DNA of 64,000 nucleotides, taken from CAYNST01 sp964399955 (GTDB lineage Bacteria > Pseudomonadota > Gammaproteobacteria > Pseudomonadales > Cellvibrionaceae). The notes under the pieces were generated by a model that was not told where the DNA came from, did no database searches, and saw nothing but the letters and a program-made list of their open reading frames with translations. Each line of letters starts with the position of its first letter. Within the stretch, counting starts at the first letter, position 1. Below, one piece after another: positions 21,086 to 32,839 of the stretch. Where the stretch lies: positions 98,487-162,486 of the forward strand of contig CAYNST010000001.1 of NCBI GenBank assembly GCA_964399955.1, written 5' to 3'. A program made the translations under genes and the position numbers.

Positions 21086-21689
21086 CAACCAGCACATCGG
21101 TGCCCGGCGGCGGAGAAAACTGGAACAGCGCCTCGTCAAGGTCTCGGTTGAGCTTGAGGCTGGAAAACGTCACCTCGGTGCTCTGGTTGAGCTGATCGGA
21201 AAAAGCAAAAGCCACCGGGCGCTTGCCTTTGAAGTGCAGGTGTACCTGCTGGTACTGAGCCGAATTCGATTTGGGTTTGAGGGTAAAATGTGTGTCGCTT
21301 TTGTTCTTCTGCTGACTCACTTCAAACTTCTCACCCAGCCCGGACACATCACCACTGAGCAAGTCGGACGGGTTGTAGTCCGCGTAGGCGCCCTTCTGTC
21401 GTACCGTTGCCTGCTCCAGGTCGGGGTCATACACCCATAGCTCCGCTGGCGTGCCCACAATTACCTGGGCGTGCGGGTCTTGGCTCTCCCAAAAGAAAAA
21501 CCCGGGCCGGCGAATGGCGAACCGCCCCTCTGTTGCCTGAATGACTTCACCGTTGCGGTCTTTGACTTTTTGTTGAAAACCGCCCTCAAGGGTTTGCAGA
21601 GGTTTGAGCAGGCCTTCAAGGTCGGCCACATCGTCGGCGAAAGCACTGGACACAGACAAACAGAATATTGCAGCAATTAGTCGTTTCAC
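21078..21689 (-). CDS. lolA: Outer-membrane lipoprotein carrier protein LolA
   Basis: Periplasmic chaperone that carries lipoproteins from the LolCDE transporter to LolB at the outer membrane. 203 residues starting at a GTG with AAGGA 6 bases upstream; this gives a clean signal peptide (KRLIAAIFCLSVSSAFA, cleavage before DDVADLEG). A longer ATG start at 21728 would overlap ftsK and add a non-signal-like leader. Typical LolA beta-barrel sequences include VWVYDPDLEQATV-like (here LWVYDPDLEQATVRQ) and the C-terminal SSLKLNRDLDEALFQF. Sits between ftsK and rarA, the common order. Confidence 0.95.
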   Translation of the reverse strand: MKRLIAAIFCLSVSSAFADDVADLEGLLKPLQTLEGGFQQKVKDRNGEVIQATEGRFAIRRPGFFFWESQDPHAQVIVGTPAELWVYDPDLEQATVRQKGAYADYNPSDLLSGDVSGLGEKFEVSQQKNKSDTHFTLKPKSNSAQYQQVHLHFKGKRPVAFAFSDQLNQSTEVTFSSLKLNRDLDEALFQFSPPPGTDVLVDE

Positions 21690-21705
21690 AAAAGTCCTTA
21701 AAGAG

Positions 21706-24117
21706 TTAGCGAGAGGGAGGAGAAACAACCTCTCGGTTGCCGTTACTGCTCATTGCAGTTACGACTCCGGCGGCTTCCATCTGTTCAATCAAACGAGCGG
21801 CACGATTGTAGCCGATGCGCAGCCGACGCTGCACCGAGGAGATGCTGGCCTTGCGGGAATCGATGACAAATGCGACGGCTTCGTCGTACAAGGGGTCTGA
21901 CTCGGGGTCTCCGTCCGTCGACCCACCCTCTTCGGTATAGCCGGGCACGGAGATGGACTCCGTGGTTTCACTGAATATATCTTCAAGGTAATTGGGTGCC
22001 CCGCGCTTTTTCCAGTCCGCCACTACCTTGTGCACTTCGTGGTCGTCAACAAAGGCGCCATGCACCCGCACCGGCAGGCTGGTGCCGGGCGGCAGATACA
22101 GCATATCGCCGTGCCCCAACAACTGCTCTGCCCCGCCTTGATCCAGAATGGTGCGGGAGTCGATTTTGGAAGAGACCTGGAACGCGATTCGGGTGGGAAT
22201 ATTGGCCTTGATCAGGCCGGTGATGACATCCACCGACGGCCGCTGGGTAGCCAGTATCAGGTGAATCCCAGCTGCGCGGGCCTTCTGCGCGATACGCGCA
22301 ATCAACTGCTCCACCTTTTTGCCGACGATCATGATCATGTCGGCGAATTCGTCGATCACCACAACTATGTAGGGCAGAGTTTCCAGTTCTGGTGCCTGAT
22401 CCAGGCCAATGCCCGCCTCGTCCGGCCGCCAGAGCGGGTCCGTGATGGCAGAGCCGGCCTTCTTTGCGTCGACAATCTTTTTGTTGTAACCGGCCAGATT
22501 GCGCACGCCCAGGGCGGCCATCAGCTTGTAGCGGCGCTCCATTTCGCCTACGCACCAGCGCAGGCCCGTGGCGGCGTCCTTCATATCGGTGATGACGGGC
22601 GTCAGCAGATGCGGGATGCCCTCGTAAACGGATAGCTCCAGCATTTTTGGGTCCACCAGCAGCAGCCGGACCTGCTCGGGAGACGACTTATACAGCAGGC
22701 TGAGCAACATTACGTTGACGCCAACGGATTTACCCGACCCCGTGGTACCGGCCACCAACAGGTGCGGCATCTTGGCCAGGTCTGCAACAATTGGCAGGCC
22801 GGATATGTCGTGTCCCAGGGCCAGGGTCAGGGACGAACGCGAGCGGTCGTAGACCTCGGATGACAACACCTCTGACAGGCGCACCATCTCGCGCTCCTGA
22901 TTGGGTATTTCTATACCCACTACCGACTTGCCTTCGATCACTTCAACCACGCGCACGCTGATAACCGCCAGCGAGCGCGCCAGGTCCTTGGCCAGGTTGG
23001 TGATTCTGCTGACTTTTACCCCGGGTGCCGGCTGTATCTCAAAGCGGGTGACCACCGGGCCCGGCAGAACCTCCACCACTTCCGCGACAATGCCAAAGTC
23101 CTTGAGCTTCAACTCAAGCATGCGCGACATGTTTTCGAGCGATTCAGCGGAGTACCCCTTTTTGCTGTCTTTGACCGCCGAATCCAGCAGGTGCAGAGAC
23201 GGCAGCTCGCCCTCCACCGGCACTTCAAACAGGGACTGTTGTTTTTCCGGCGTCAGCGGAGCCATGGGTCTGGGCGCCCGCACCGGCGGACTGGGCAGGC
23301 CGGCAATTGTCGGAGCTATACGCTGCTCAATGATGTTGACCTGCTTCTCTGTCTTCTTTTTTGGCACACGCACGGGTGCAGGCGCAGCGTCGCGTTCCAG
23401 AGCTCGCCTGCGGCGGGCCTCCTGCAGGCGCATGCCCGCAGAACGCACGGCGATCAATGCGTATTTGCCAATGGTGTCCATCAGCAGTATCCAGGAGAAA
23501 TCCAGAAAGATCGTGATTCCAAACAGGAATACCGCCAACAGCAGCAAGGTACCACCCAGCAAACCAAACTGAGCGTCGGCGGTGTTCGCGGCCGCCAGGC
23601 CCAGCAAACCGCCGCTGGAGAACGGCAGCTCGGCACTTTGGCCTCCCCACAACTGCACCGCCAGCCCGGTGCCGGCAAGCATGATCAACAGCAGTCCCAC
23701 CGTGCGCAAGGCCAGAGTGATAGGATCGCTGAGGTCGCTGCGCTTGTTGCGCAGCAACATCAACGCTTGATAAGCCAACAGCAGCGGAAACAGGTAAGCG
23801 AGCACGCCAAAAAGAGAGAAAGACACATCCGCCAGCCAGGCACCAGTCGGCCCCCCGGCGTTTTGCACAACCGCATTGGCGCCGGTATTGGACCAGCCGG
23901 GATCGCTTGCGTGGTAAGTACCAAGAGCAAGCCCCAAAAAACCGCAGGCGGCCAGCAAAGCAATCAGGACGCCCTCCCTGACTATACGGGCGATGGCTGG
24001 ACGGCGTGAGGCTGAAGCGGCACTGACGGTTGATACTGCGTTGCGTGATTTCAAACTGATGTGTCCTGCTGCAAGGTTCGGCCCTGTAGGCGCCCGACGG
24101 CTGTGCGTCCGGCGCAT
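21706..24117 (-). CDS. ftsK: DNA translocase FtsK
   Basis: Septal DNA pump that clears and aligns chromosomes before division. 803 residues, the shorter FtsK type without a long Pro/Gln linker. Four membrane spans lie within about residues 44-215, then a short basic linker, the alpha-beta motor with Walker [13 protein letters not shown] near 457 and Walker [11 protein letters not shown] near 590, [12 protein letters not shown], and the DNA-reading gamma winged helix at the end ([20 protein letters not shown]). The exact start is uncertain: ATG 24117, or a TTG at 24054 with AGGA 8 bases upstream. lolA follows. Confidence 0.96.
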   Translation of the reverse strand: MRRTHSRRAPTGPNLAAGHISLKSRNAVSTVSAASASRRPAIARIVREGVLIALLAACGFLGLALGTYHASDPGWSNTGANAVVQNAGGPTGAWLADVSFSLFGVLAYLFPLLLAYQALMLLRNKRSDLSDPITLALRTVGLLLIMLAGTGLAVQLWGGQSAELPFSSGGLLGLAAANTADAQFGLLGGTLLLLAVFLFGITIFLDFSWILLMDTIGKYALIAVRSAGMRLQEARRRRALERDAAPAPVRVPKKKTEKQVNIIEQRIAPTIAGLPSPPVRAPRPMAPLTPEKQQSLFEVPVEGELPSLHLLDSAVKDSKKGYSAESLENMSRMLELKLKDFGIVAEVVEVLPGPVVTRFEIQPAPGVKVSRITNLAKDLARSLAVISVRVVEVIEGKSVVGIEIPNQEREMVRLSEVLSSEVYDRSRSSLTLALGHDISGLPIVADLAKMPHLLVAGTTGSGKSVGVNVMLLSLLYKSSPEQVRLLLVDPKMLELSVYEGIPHLLTPVITDMKDAATGLRWCVGEMERRYKLMAALGVRNLAGYNKKIVDAKKAGSAITDPLWRPDEAGIGLDQAPELETLPYIVVVIDEFADMIMIVGKKVEQLIARIAQKARAAGIHLILATQRPSVDVITGLIKANIPTRIAFQVSSKIDSRTILDQGGAEQLLGHGDMLYLPPGTSLPVRVHGAFVDDHEVHKVVADWKKRGAPNYLEDIFSETTESISVPGYTEEGGSTDGDPESDPLYDEAVAFVIDSRKASISSVQRRLRIGYNRAARLIEQMEAAGVVTAMSSNGNREVVSPPSR

Positions 24118-25430
<1,313 letters not shown>

Positions 25431-25438
25431 CAAGTATC

Positions 25439-26179
25439 ATGCTCGAATTGTGGCAGTTGGGCCGGCAGCCCGATGTGTTCCCGCCGACGCGCAACGCGCT
25501 GAGCAACCCCAACGGCCTTCTGGCCGTTGGCGGAGATTTGAGTATCCACCGGCTCAGGGCCGCCTACGCGCGTGGAATCTTCCCCTGGTACGAGCAGGGG
25601 CAACCCATCCTGTGGTGGAGCCCCGATCCTCGCATGGTGCTTGCACCGGATAAGATTCATGTGTCCCGAAGCCTGCAAAAGTTTTTGCGTAGAAGCACCT
25701 GGACCGTCAGTGTGGACCGCTGCTTCGACCTTGTGGTGCAAGGCTGTGCCGGGTTGCGCAACAAGTCGCAGGGCACCTGGATTACCCCGGATATGCAACA
25801 GGCCTACGGCCAATTGCATGCCGCTGGAGTGGCCCACTCGATTGAAGTCTTTGATGGCAATGCCCTGGTAGGCGGGCTGTACGGCGTGGCGCTGGGACGC
25901 GTTTTTTTTGGCGAATCCATGTTCAGCTGTCAAAGCAACGCCTCGAAGACGGCATTTATCAGCCTGGCGCGATGGTTGAGACGGGAGGGTTTTGTCTTGA
26001 TTGACTGTCAGGTGGCCAACCCCCACCTGCAGTCGCTGGGCGCGACGGAGATGCCACGCAACCTATTTGAGATTAACCTGTCTGCTAATACAACACCGTC
26101 TTTGATCGACGCCATGCAACCAATTTGGCAACACGCCCAAGGGAAATTGATTTCGCGCGATGGACGTATCATCTCTTAA
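25439..26179 (+). CDS. aat: Leucyl/phenylalanyl-tRNA-protein transferase
   Basis: Moves Leu or Phe from charged tRNA to N-terminal Arg or Lys of proteins, creating N-degrons for ClpS/ClpAP. 246 residues with the family landmarks FPWYEQGQPILWWSPDPRM, GTWITPDMQQAY and GGLYGVALGRVFFGESMFS. Eight bases after trxB; its last 20 bases overlap the start of bpt. The recognition partners clpS and clpA are 1-4 kb away on the opposite strand. Confidence 0.97.
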   Translation: MLELWQLGRQPDVFPPTRNALSNPNGLLAVGGDLSIHRLRAAYARGIFPWYEQGQPILWWSPDPRMVLAPDKIHVSRSLQKFLRRSTWTVSVDRCFDLVVQGCAGLRNKSQGTWITPDMQQAYGQLHAAGVAHSIEVFDGNALVGGLYGVALGRVFFGESMFSCQSNASKTAFISLARWLRREGFVLIDCQVANPHLQSLGATEMPRNLFEINLSANTTPSLIDAMQPIWQHAQGKLISRDGRIIS

Positions 26180-26861
26180 GCTGTTCGCAACCCATGAGCA
26201 TGCCTGCAGCTATCTGCCGGGGCGACTGGCGACGACGGTTTTCATTGATCCAGACGCAGCGCTCAACCAGGCCGTATACAGCGATTTGTCCGATTTTGGC
26301 TTCAGGCGCAGTGGCAGGCATATTTACCGGCCTCACTGTCGTTTGTGTCAGGCCTGCGTACCGGTCCGAGTGCCCACCTCGGGCTTCAAGATGAGCCGCT
26401 CCCACAAACGCTGCCTGAAACGCAATCATGACCTTCAACTTGAAGTTGTCTCTACTCAGACGGACGAGCACTACGCGCTTTACGAGCGCTACATCTCGCA
26501 GCGCCACGCCGACGGCGACATGTACCCGCCCAGCCGCGAGCAGTTCCGGGATTTCCTGAGCTCCGAATGGGGTACCACCCGCTATCTGCAGTGGCGCTTG
26601 CAGGGCAAACTGCTGGCCGTTGCCGTAACCGACACCCTGGACCGTGGGCTTTCAGCCATTTACACCTTCTACGACCCACAGGAGGAGTCGCGCAGCCTGG
26701 GCACCTTTGCTATTTTGCAGCAGATCCGTATGGCGCGCGAGCTTGGCCTAGATTACGTTTACCTTGGCTACTGGATTCGGGAATCGGAAAAAATGCGTTA
26801 CAAAAGCCGTTTTCGCCCCCTGCAGCGCTATGTAAACAACCACTGGCTGACCTTCGAATAG
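26160..26861 (+). CDS. bpt: Aspartate/glutamate leucyltransferase (Bpt)
   Basis: Transfers leucine to N-terminal Asp or Glu, the second bacterial N-end-rule transferase; older annotations call it arginyl-tRNA-protein transferase (Ate). 233 residues. The cysteine/basic signature HCRLCQACVPVRVP followed by FKMSRSHKR is visible near 60-85, and the C-terminal GNAT-like core contains IYTFYDPQEESRSLG and YLGYWIRESEKMRYKS. Overlaps aat by 20 bases, indicating tight coupling of the two transferases. Confidence 0.95.
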   Translation: MDVSSLKLFATHEHACSYLPGRLATTVFIDPDAALNQAVYSDLSDFGFRRSGRHIYRPHCRLCQACVPVRVPTSGFKMSRSHKRCLKRNHDLQLEVVSTQTDEHYALYERYISQRHADGDMYPPSREQFRDFLSSEWGTTRYLQWRLQGKLLAVAVTDTLDRGLSAIYTFYDPQEESRSLGTFAILQQIRMARELGLDYVYLGYWIRESEKMRYKSRFRPLQRYVNNHWLTFE

Positions 26862-27003
26862 ACACTCTCACCACACCAATGAAGCATTTTCCTTGGAAGA
26901 TTGGTTCAAATAGGGCAAAATTGCCGCCTCCTGCCCCCGGTGAACCGGAAATTTCCGCTTGCCGTAGACAGTTGACCTATTTGTAAGCTGAGGAAAAAGC
27001 CGA

Positions 27004-27222
27004 ATGGCGAAAGAAGACAATTTTGAAATGGAAGGCGAAGTGATTGACACCTTGCCCAACACCACGTTTCGGGTGAAGTTGGAAAACGGTCACGTCGTGA
27101 CGGCCCATATTTCCGGCAAAATGCGCAAAAACTATATCCGCATTCTAACGGGCGACAAAGTCAAGGTAGAGCTGACCCCCTATGACCTCAGCAAGGGGCG
27201 CATCACCTACCGCGCACGATAG
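27004..27222 (+). CDS. infA: Translation initiation factor IF-1
   Basis: 72 residues, a single S1/OB-fold domain ([49 protein letters not shown]) that binds the ribosomal A site during initiation. Strong ribosome binding site TGAGGA upstream. Starts 142 bases after bpt and converges with clpA, 62 bases away. Confidence 0.98.
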   Translation: MAKEDNFEMEGEVIDTLPNTTFRVKLENGHVVTAHISGKMRKNYIRILTGDKVKVELTPYDLSKGRITYRAR

Positions 27223-27284
27223 GCGATGCCGCTGCAATTTAACGGACCTGGTGTAGCCGAAGCAGTTATTGTCTCCGGCAACGC

Positions 27285-29555
27285 TTAGGCCGGCTCCGAC
27301 TCCAGCACAATGGTGTTGTCTTTGACCGAAACATTCACCACGCCACCGCGCTCGCTCAGGTCCCCAAACAGAACCAGCTCGGCCAATGGCTTCTTGATGC
27401 GCTCTTGAATGATACGAGACATGGGCCGTGCGCCCATTTTTGCATCATAGCCATTGCTGGCCAGCCAATCCCGCGCCTCATCGGTAATGTTCATGGTGAC
27501 CTTCTTGTCGTCAAGCTGGGTTTGCAGCTCCATCAGGAACTTGTCAACCACCGTGCGGATAACCTCCATGCTCAAACCACCAAACTGAATGATCGCGTCT
27601 AAGCGGTTGCGGAACTCTGGCGAAAACGTCCGCTTGATTACCTCCATGGCATCGGTGGTGTGGTCCTGATGCGTGAATCCTATTGATGCTCGGCTGGACG
27701 CTTCTGCGCCGGCATTAGTGGTCATGATGACCACGACGTTACGGAAATCCGCAGTGCGACCGTTGTTGTCGGTCAGCTTGCCGTGATCCATAACCTGCAA
27801 CAGCAAATTGAAGACGTCCGGGTGGGCTTTCTCGATCTCGTCGAGCAGAACCACACAATGCGGGTGCTTGGTCGCCGCATCCGTCAGCAGACCGCCCTGA
27901 TCAAATCCTACATAGCCGGGCGGCGCGCCGATGAGTCGCGACACTGTGTGGCGCTCCATGTACTCGGACATATCAAAGCGAATCAGCTCCACCCCCATGG
28001 CCTTGGCCAGCTGCCGGCAGAGCTCGGTCTTGCCCACCCCGGTCGGCCCGGCAAACAGGAAGGAACCGATGGGCTTTTCCTGGTTGGACAACCCGGCTCG
28101 CGACAACTTGATCGCCGAGCTGATGGCCTCAATGGCATCCTGTTGACCAAAGACCGTCATGCGCAAGGTCTCGTCCAGCTTGCCAAGCAAGTCCTTGTCC
28201 GAGGAAGACACAGTTTTGGCGGGGATACGGGCAATCTTGGCGACAATGGCCTCCACATCCTTGACACCCACTTGCTTCTTGCGCTTGCTGGCCGGCTGCA
28301 GGCGCTGAAACGCGCCCGCTTCGTCAATGACATCAATAGCCTTGTCGGGCATAAAGCGGTCAGTGATGTACTTGCCGGCAAGTTCTGCGGCTGCACGCAA
28401 GGCTGCATCGGTGTATTTGAGGTTGTGATGAACCTCGAACTTGCTCTTCAGCCCCTTCAAAATCTTATAGGTGTCTTCGACGGACGGCTCACTGACGTCA
28501 ATTTTTTGGAAACGCCTGGAAAGCGCGCGGTCTTTGTCGAAGATCCCGCGATACTCCTGAAAGGTCGTGGACCCGATGCAACGCAGATCGCCGGTGGTCA
28601 GCAAGGGCTTGAGCAGGTTGGAGGCGTCCATCACCCCGCCCGACGCTGCCCCCGCACCAATGATGGTGTGGATTTCATCAACGAACAGTATGGCGTTTTT
28701 GCGTTTTTTCAGCTCTGCCAACAGCCCCTTGAAGCGTTTTTCGAAATCGCCACGGTACTTGGTGCCCGCCAGCAGAGAGCCGAGGTCAAGAGAGTAGACA
28801 ACACTGCCGGCGAGCACTTCGGGCACTTGCTTATCGACGATCATCTTCGCCAGGCCTTCGGCGATGGCCGTCTTGCCCACGCCGCTCTCGCCAACCAACA
28901 GCGGGTTGTTCTTGCGCCGACGAGCCAGCACCTGAGCCACTCGCTCTACTTCGTACTCACGACCAATCAGAGGGTCTATGCGTCCTTGAAGTGCCTGCTC
29001 GTTCAGATTGGTGGCAAAGGCGTCCAGAGGGTTGCCGGAACCTGATTCGGTAGCCGCATTGACAGAATCCTCTTCGCTTTGCTCGTGGCCGGAGTCGCTG
29101 CCGTGATCGGAATCACCGGAGACCTTGGTGATTCCATGGGTGATGTAGTTGACCACATCGATACGGGCTACGCTCTGCTGCTTCAGGTAGTAGACAGCCT
29201 GGCTCTCCTGCTCGCTGAAGATGGCAACCAGCACATTGGCGCCGGTGACTTCGGACTTGCCGGAGGACTGCACGTGAAAGACCGCGCGCTGGAGGACACG
29301 CTGAAAGCCCAGGGTTGGCTGGGTTTCGCGCTCGTTGTCGGATTCGGGGATCAGCGGTGTGGTGGAATCAACAAACTCCACCAGCTCCTGGCGCAGCACG
29401 TTGATATTGGCGCCGCAGGCGCGCAGTACGTTCGCCGCAGATTCGTTGTCGATCAAGGCCAGCAACAGGTGCTCGACGGTCATGAACTCATGCCGTTTCG
29501 ACCGAGCTCCTTTGAATGCCAAATTTAAGGTAATCTCTAACTCTTTGCTCAACAT
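27285..29555 (-). CDS. clpA: ATP-dependent Clp protease ATP-binding subunit ClpA
   Basis: Hexameric unfoldase that feeds substrates to ClpP and takes N-degron proteins from ClpS. 756 residues, family length. N-terminal Clp repeat domain ([20 protein letters not shown]), an acidic/Ser-rich linker around 145-170, first AAA+ module with GESGVGKT near 221, second with GPTGVGKT near 501, and arginine-rich C-terminal lid. Starts 24 bases after clpS on the same strand, so clpS-clpA form an operon. Confidence 0.97.
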   Translation of the reverse strand: MLSKELEITLNLAFKGARSKRHEFMTVEHLLLALIDNESAANVLRACGANINVLRQELVEFVDSTTPLIPESDNERETQPTLGFQRVLQRAVFHVQSSGKSEVTGANVLVAIFSEQESQAVYYLKQQSVARIDVVNYITHGITKVSGDSDHGSDSGHEQSEEDSVNAATESGSGNPLDAFATNLNEQALQGRIDPLIGREYEVERVAQVLARRRKNNPLLVGESGVGKTAIAEGLAKMIVDKQVPEVLAGSVVYSLDLGSLLAGTKYRGDFEKRFKGLLAELKKRKNAILFVDEIHTIIGAGAASGGVMDASNLLKPLLTTGDLRCIGSTTFQEYRGIFDKDRALSRRFQKIDVSEPSVEDTYKILKGLKSKFEVHHNLKYTDAALRAAAELAGKYITDRFMPDKAIDVIDEAGAFQRLQPASKRKKQVGVKDVEAIVAKIARIPAKTVSSSDKDLLGKLDETLRMTVFGQQDAIEAISSAIKLSRAGLSNQEKPIGSFLFAGPTGVGKTELCRQLAKAMGVELIRFDMSEYMERHTVSRLIGAPPGYVGFDQGGLLTDAATKHPHCVVLLDEIEKAHPDVFNLLLQVMDHGKLTDNNGRTADFRNVVVIMTTNAGAEASSRASIGFTHQDHTTDAMEVIKRTFSPEFRNRLDAIIQFGGLSMEVIRTVVDKFLMELQTQLDDKKVTMNITDEARDWLASNGYDAKMGARPMSRIIQERIKKPLAELVLFGDLSERGGVVNVSVKDNTIVLESEPA

Positions 29556-29579
29556 GGCCTCTACACCCGATTATCTCAG

Positions 29580-29975
29580 CTAAGAATCATCGCCCTCCAC
29601 TGCCTGAATTTCGCATAACAGAGGGTGTTCATTGTCCCGCGCAAACTGGTTTACCTGCGCTGCTTTAGTCTCTGCCACATCCTTGGAATAGATCCCGCAG
29701 GTGGCCTTTCCCTGAGTATGTACGGCCAGCATCACCCGCGTGGCCTTTTCCCGGTCCATCCCGAAAAAAGTCTCCAGGGTCTCAACCACAAATTCCATAG
29801 GGGTATAGTCGTCGTTGATCATTACCACTTTGTACAGTGGCGGACGCTTAAGCTTTGGCCTTTCTGCCTGAACCGCTGTGCCACTGTCGCCGGCATCCTC
29901 CTCCGAGTGATCCATGCTGGCGTGGGGCGCGCGCTGCTTAACTAATAATAGTTGAAGTATTTCCAAGTTTCCCAT
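29580..29975 (-). CDS. clpS: ATP-dependent Clp protease adaptor ClpS
   Basis: Adaptor that binds N-terminal Leu, Phe, Trp or Tyr and hands the protein to ClpA. The conserved core starts at [19 protein letters not shown] and ends [18 protein letters not shown]; the substrate-pocket ND and the hydrophobic M/V residues are present. 131 residues from the first ATG; an ATG 20 codons later (29915) would give 111 residues, and neither has a good ribosome site, so the start is open. Divergent from cspD, a usual arrangement. Confidence 0.95.
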   Translation of the reverse strand: MGNLEILQLLLVKQRAPHASMDHSEEDAGDSGTAVQAERPKLKRPPLYKVVMINDDYTPMEFVVETLETFFGMDREKATRVMLAVHTQGKATCGIYSKDVAETKAAQVNQFARDNEHPLLCEIQAVEGDDS

Positions 29976-30066
29976 GGCTTTCTACGATCTGTTTCAAATC
30001 ACCGATGCCACATTCTACCCTAGCTTGGGGTTCAACTCCCAATTTCAAGCGGCGTTAACTTAGCAC

Positions 30067-30095
30067 TTGACACAGAAGCGTGACTTGATTACAAA
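30067..30095 (+). promoter_or_regulatory. Putative cspD promoter with long leader
   Basis: A perfect TTGACA at 30067-30072, 17-base spacer, TACAAA at 30090-30095. It would give a leader of about 85 bases before cspD, containing an A-run (30129-30137 region) and ending in GAGGAGCAAAAGGA. Long leaders are common for cold-shock genes. Confidence 0.5.
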
Positions 30096-30186
30096 ATGCG
30101 TGTGCTCGACGGACCGACATTTCATATAAAAAAAAATTCCCCAAACTAGGAGATGTTGACCCGGGGAGGAGCAAAAGGATACAGCT

Positions 30187-30480
30187 ATGCCTATTGGTAA
30201 AGTGAAGTGGTTCAACAACGCGAAGGGCTTCGGTTTCATACTGTCAGACCATGGCGGGGAAGATTTGTTCGCACACTACTCTGCGATCGAAATGGACGGG
30301 TATAAAACCCTGAAGGCGGGACAGACCGTCAGCTTTGAGGTTGCTCAGGGCGAAAAAGGCTTGCACGCAACGCAAATAAAACTTGCTGAAGGTGCCGAAG
30401 AAAGGCACAGCCCGGCAGGACCGGCAAATACGGACGAGCGCATCCCTTCCAGCGCCATGGCCATTGCCGAAGAAGCCTAG
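30187..30480 (+). CDS. cspD: Cold-shock-domain protein CspD
   Basis: 97 residues. Cold-shock domain in the first 68 residues with RNP1 KGFGFI and the RNP2-region DLFAHYS, in which histidine-tyrosine replaces the HFSA of classical CspA; this and the place beside clpS identify CspD, an inhibitor of replication seen in stationary or stressed cells. A 25-30-residue tail rich in Ala, Glu and Pro follows the domain and has no known role. Strong purine-rich ribosome site. Confidence 0.93.
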   Translation: MPIGKVKWFNNAKGFGFILSDHGGEDLFAHYSAIEMDGYKTLKAGQTVSFEVAQGEKGLHATQIKLAEGAEERHSPAGPANTDERIPSSAMAIAEEA

Positions 30481-30530
30481 CTATACGGGTACCATAGCCT
30501 TTGCGGTTTGATACCCTCGCTTATCAAGAA

Positions 30531-30568
30531 GCGCACTAAGCGGCAGACTTGCCCGGCCCTTAGTGCGC
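30531..30568 (+). terminator. Perfect 10-base inverted repeat after cspD
   Basis: GCGCACTAAG at 30531-30540 and CTTAGTGCGC at 30559-30568, 18-base loop, 50 bases past the cspD stop. No T-run follows, so it may be a factor-assisted terminator, an RNA-stabilising 3' hairpin or an operator for rluE. Confidence 0.4.
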
Positions 30569-30620
30569 CTGCCCCTGCCATGTTACCATGCCCTCCTGTT
30601 TCACCCCCCATGTCGGCACC

Positions 30621-31244
30621 ATGTCCAATCTAATCCTGTTCAACAAGCCCTTTCGGGTCCTGTCCCAGTTCACAGACACCGCCGGCCGGCCGTGTTTGCA
30701 CGACTACTTTGCCAACGCCGGATTGCCCGGTTACTACCCTGCGGGCCGCCTGGACTTTGACTCCGAAGGACTCTTGCTGTTGACCAACGATGGTCGCCTG
30801 CAGCACCGCATCGCCCATCCGGCGCAAAAGCTGCCCAAGATCTATTGGGCGCAGGTGGAGGGGCAGGCTACGCCGGGGCAGCTTGCACGACTGGAGCAAG
30901 GAGTGTTGCTGAAAGACGGCATGACCCTGCCGGCGCGGGCGCGCGCTATTCCGCCGCCGGCTGTCTGGCCGCGCACCCCTCCCGTCCGCTTTCGCCAGTC
31001 GATACCCACCAGTTGGCTGGAACTCGCCATTACCGAAGGCCGCAATCGACAGGTGCGACGCATGACTGCGGCTGTGGGCCTGCCCACCCTCAGGCTGATC
31101 AGAGTGCAGATCGGCACCTGGCGGGTGGACGACCTACAGCCCGGCTGCTATCGACTGGAGCGGGCAAAGACGGCGCCGCCGCCACGGCCCTCCTCCACAG
31201 CCCGCGCGCGGCCTCGCCAGCGCACCCGCCGAGACTGCCCATGA
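30621..31244 (+). CDS. rluE: 23S rRNA pseudouridine synthase RluE
   Basis: Isomerises U2457 (E. coli numbering) of 23S rRNA. 207 residues from MSNLILFNKPF; a longer ATG 11 codons upstream is not family-like. Catalytic aspartate D45 sits in AGRLDFDSEGLLLLTNDG; later motifs ELAITEGRNRQVRRM and LRLIRVQIG are typical of the RsuA/RluBEF group, and RluE-type proteins lack the S4 domain, as here. The last 25 residues are an Arg/Pro/Ala-rich tail. Its stop overlaps the nudJ start in ATGA. Confidence 0.92.
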   Translation: MSNLILFNKPFRVLSQFTDTAGRPCLHDYFANAGLPGYYPAGRLDFDSEGLLLLTNDGRLQHRIAHPAQKLPKIYWAQVEGQATPGQLARLEQGVLLKDGMTLPARARAIPPPAVWPRTPPVRFRQSIPTSWLELAITEGRNRQVRRMTAAVGLPTLRLIRVQIGTWRVDDLQPGCYRLERAKTAPPPRPSSTARARPRQRTRRDCP

Positions 31245-31687
31245 CTCTTTGGTATCCCCATGTCACTGTGGCCACGGTCGTTGAGCGCGACGGTCGCTTT
31301 CTACTGGTCCACGAGCAGACCGATCAGGGCCTGGTGTACAACCAGCCGGCCGGGCATCTGGAAGCGGATGAATCCTTCATTGAAGCGGCGGTGCGCGAGA
31401 CTCTGGAAGAAACCCGCTGGCAGGTACAAATCACTCACCTGCTCGCCATTAGCCGCTATCTGGCGCCGGGCAACGGCGTCACCTACGTTAGGCTGAGCTT
31501 TGCCGGCCGTCCGCTGAGAGAGGACGCCTCGCGCACCCTGGACCCGGACATTCAAGCTGCGGTATGGCTCACCTACGAGGAGATAGTTGCTCGGCGCGGC
31601 CAACTGCGCAGCCCGCTGGTTCTGCAGGATATCGACCGCTATCGCAGCGCAGTGCGCTATCCGTTAGAGTTGCTGCGCGACTTTTAG
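31241..31687 (+). CDS. nudJ: Nudix hydrolase NudJ-like (HMP-PP / nucleotide pyrophosphatase)
   Basis: 148 residues. The Nudix box GX5EX7REUXEEXGU fits residues 38-60 (GHLEADESFIEAAVRETLEE). The start MTLWYPHVTVATVVERDGRF and end QDIDRYRSAVRYPLELL match NudJ, which hydrolyses nucleoside triphosphates and a thiamine precursor. Coupled to rluE through ATGA and 48 bases upstream of mnmA, the usual neighbour. Confidence 0.92.
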   Translation: MTLWYPHVTVATVVERDGRFLLVHEQTDQGLVYNQPAGHLEADESFIEAAVRETLEETRWQVQITHLLAISRYLAPGNGVTYVRLSFAGRPLREDASRTLDPDIQAAVWLTYEEIVARRGQLRSPLVLQDIDRYRSAVRYPLELLRDF

Positions 31688-31735
31688 GTATACTTCTGCC
31701 CCACGATCTACCCACACCTGAATCGAACCGGGCTT

Positions 31736-32833
31736 ATGAGCATCAATACTGACCGTACGCGCGTCATCGTCGGCATGTCCGGCGGCGTCGACTCTTCCGT
31801 TTCTGCCCTGCTGCTCCTGCAGCAGGGCTATGAGGTGGAGGGCCTGTTCATGAAAAACTGGGACGAGGACGACGGCACGGAATACTGCACAGCCAAACGC
31901 GACCTGGCAGACGCTCAGGATGTCTGTGACCGCCTCGGCATCACCCTGCATACCGCCAATTTTGCCGCCGAGTACTGGGACAATGTTTTTGAACACTTCC
32001 TTGCAGAGTACCGTGTCGGCAGGACGCCCAACCCCGACATACTTTGCAACCGCGAAATCAAGTTCAAGGTGTTTCTGGAATACGCCCGGATGCTGGGTGC
32101 CCAGCAAATAGCAACCGGGCACTACGCACAAACCCGGCTGGAACACGGCAGAACCCGGTTGTGCAAAGGATTGGACAACAACAAAGACCAGAGCTACTTC
32201 CTGCATGCGGTCGGCGAGGCAGAGTTTTCGCAGACGCTGTTCCCAATTGGCCATCTGGAAAAAGGCCAGGTTCGAGCCATTGCCGAAGAGCACGGGCTGG
32301 TCACGCACAATAAAAAAGACAGCACCGGCATTTGCTTCATAGGCGAGCGGCGCTTCAAAGACTTCTTGCAGGATTATTTACCGGCTCAACCCGGCCTGAT
32401 CCAGACGCCCACAGGCCAAACGCTTGGCGAGCATGCAGGCCTCATGTATCACACTGTGGGGCAGCGCCAGGGACTGGGCATAGGCGGGATTGCAGGCGGC
32501 CATGAGGCTCCCTGGTATGTCGCCGCCAAGGACTTGGACAACAACCGGTTAATTGTCGTACAGGGTGCGGATCATCCTCTGCTGTTTGCAGCCGGGCTGA
32601 TTGCCGGCCAGCCCCACTGGATCAACGGCGCGCCGGAACAATCCGACTTCCACTGCGCCGCCAAGATCCGCTATCGGCAGGCAGACCAGAAGTGCCGGGT
32701 ACTCATTAGGGGGCAGCAACTTGAAGTTATATTCGATGAACCTCAACGGGCGGTTACCCCGGGACAATCGGTGGTTTTTTATCAGGGCGATACCTGTCTT
32801 GGTGGTGCGGTGATCGAGCAGGCTTTGAGCTGA
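31736..32833 (+). CDS. mnmA: tRNA-specific 2-thiouridylase MnmA
   Basis: Thiolates U34 of tRNA-Lys, -Glu and -Gln. 365 residues. PP-loop SGGVDSS at 15-21; the catalytic cysteines are C104 in [12 protein letters not shown] and C200 in [16 protein letters not shown] and the C-terminal beta-barrel are also typical. Six bases separate it from hflD. Confidence 0.97.
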   Translation: MSINTDRTRVIVGMSGGVDSSVSALLLLQQGYEVEGLFMKNWDEDDGTEYCTAKRDLADAQDVCDRLGITLHTANFAAEYWDNVFEHFLAEYRVGRTPNPDILCNREIKFKVFLEYARMLGAQQIATGHYAQTRLEHGRTRLCKGLDNNKDQSYFLHAVGEAEFSQTLFPIGHLEKGQVRAIAEEHGLVTHNKKDSTGICFIGERRFKDFLQDYLPAQPGLIQTPTGQTLGEHAGLMYHTVGQRQGLGIGGIAGGHEAPWYVAAKDLDNNRLIVVQGADHPLLFAAGLIAGQPHWINGAPEQSDFHCAAKIRYRQADQKCRVLIRGQQLEVIFDEPQRAVTPGQSVVFYQGDTCLGGAVIEQALS

Positions 32834-32839
32834 CAGCAA

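Noticed and set aside
27783..29045. A 420-codon plus-strand frame inside clpA
   Set aside because: Antisense shadow of a clear ClpA gene.
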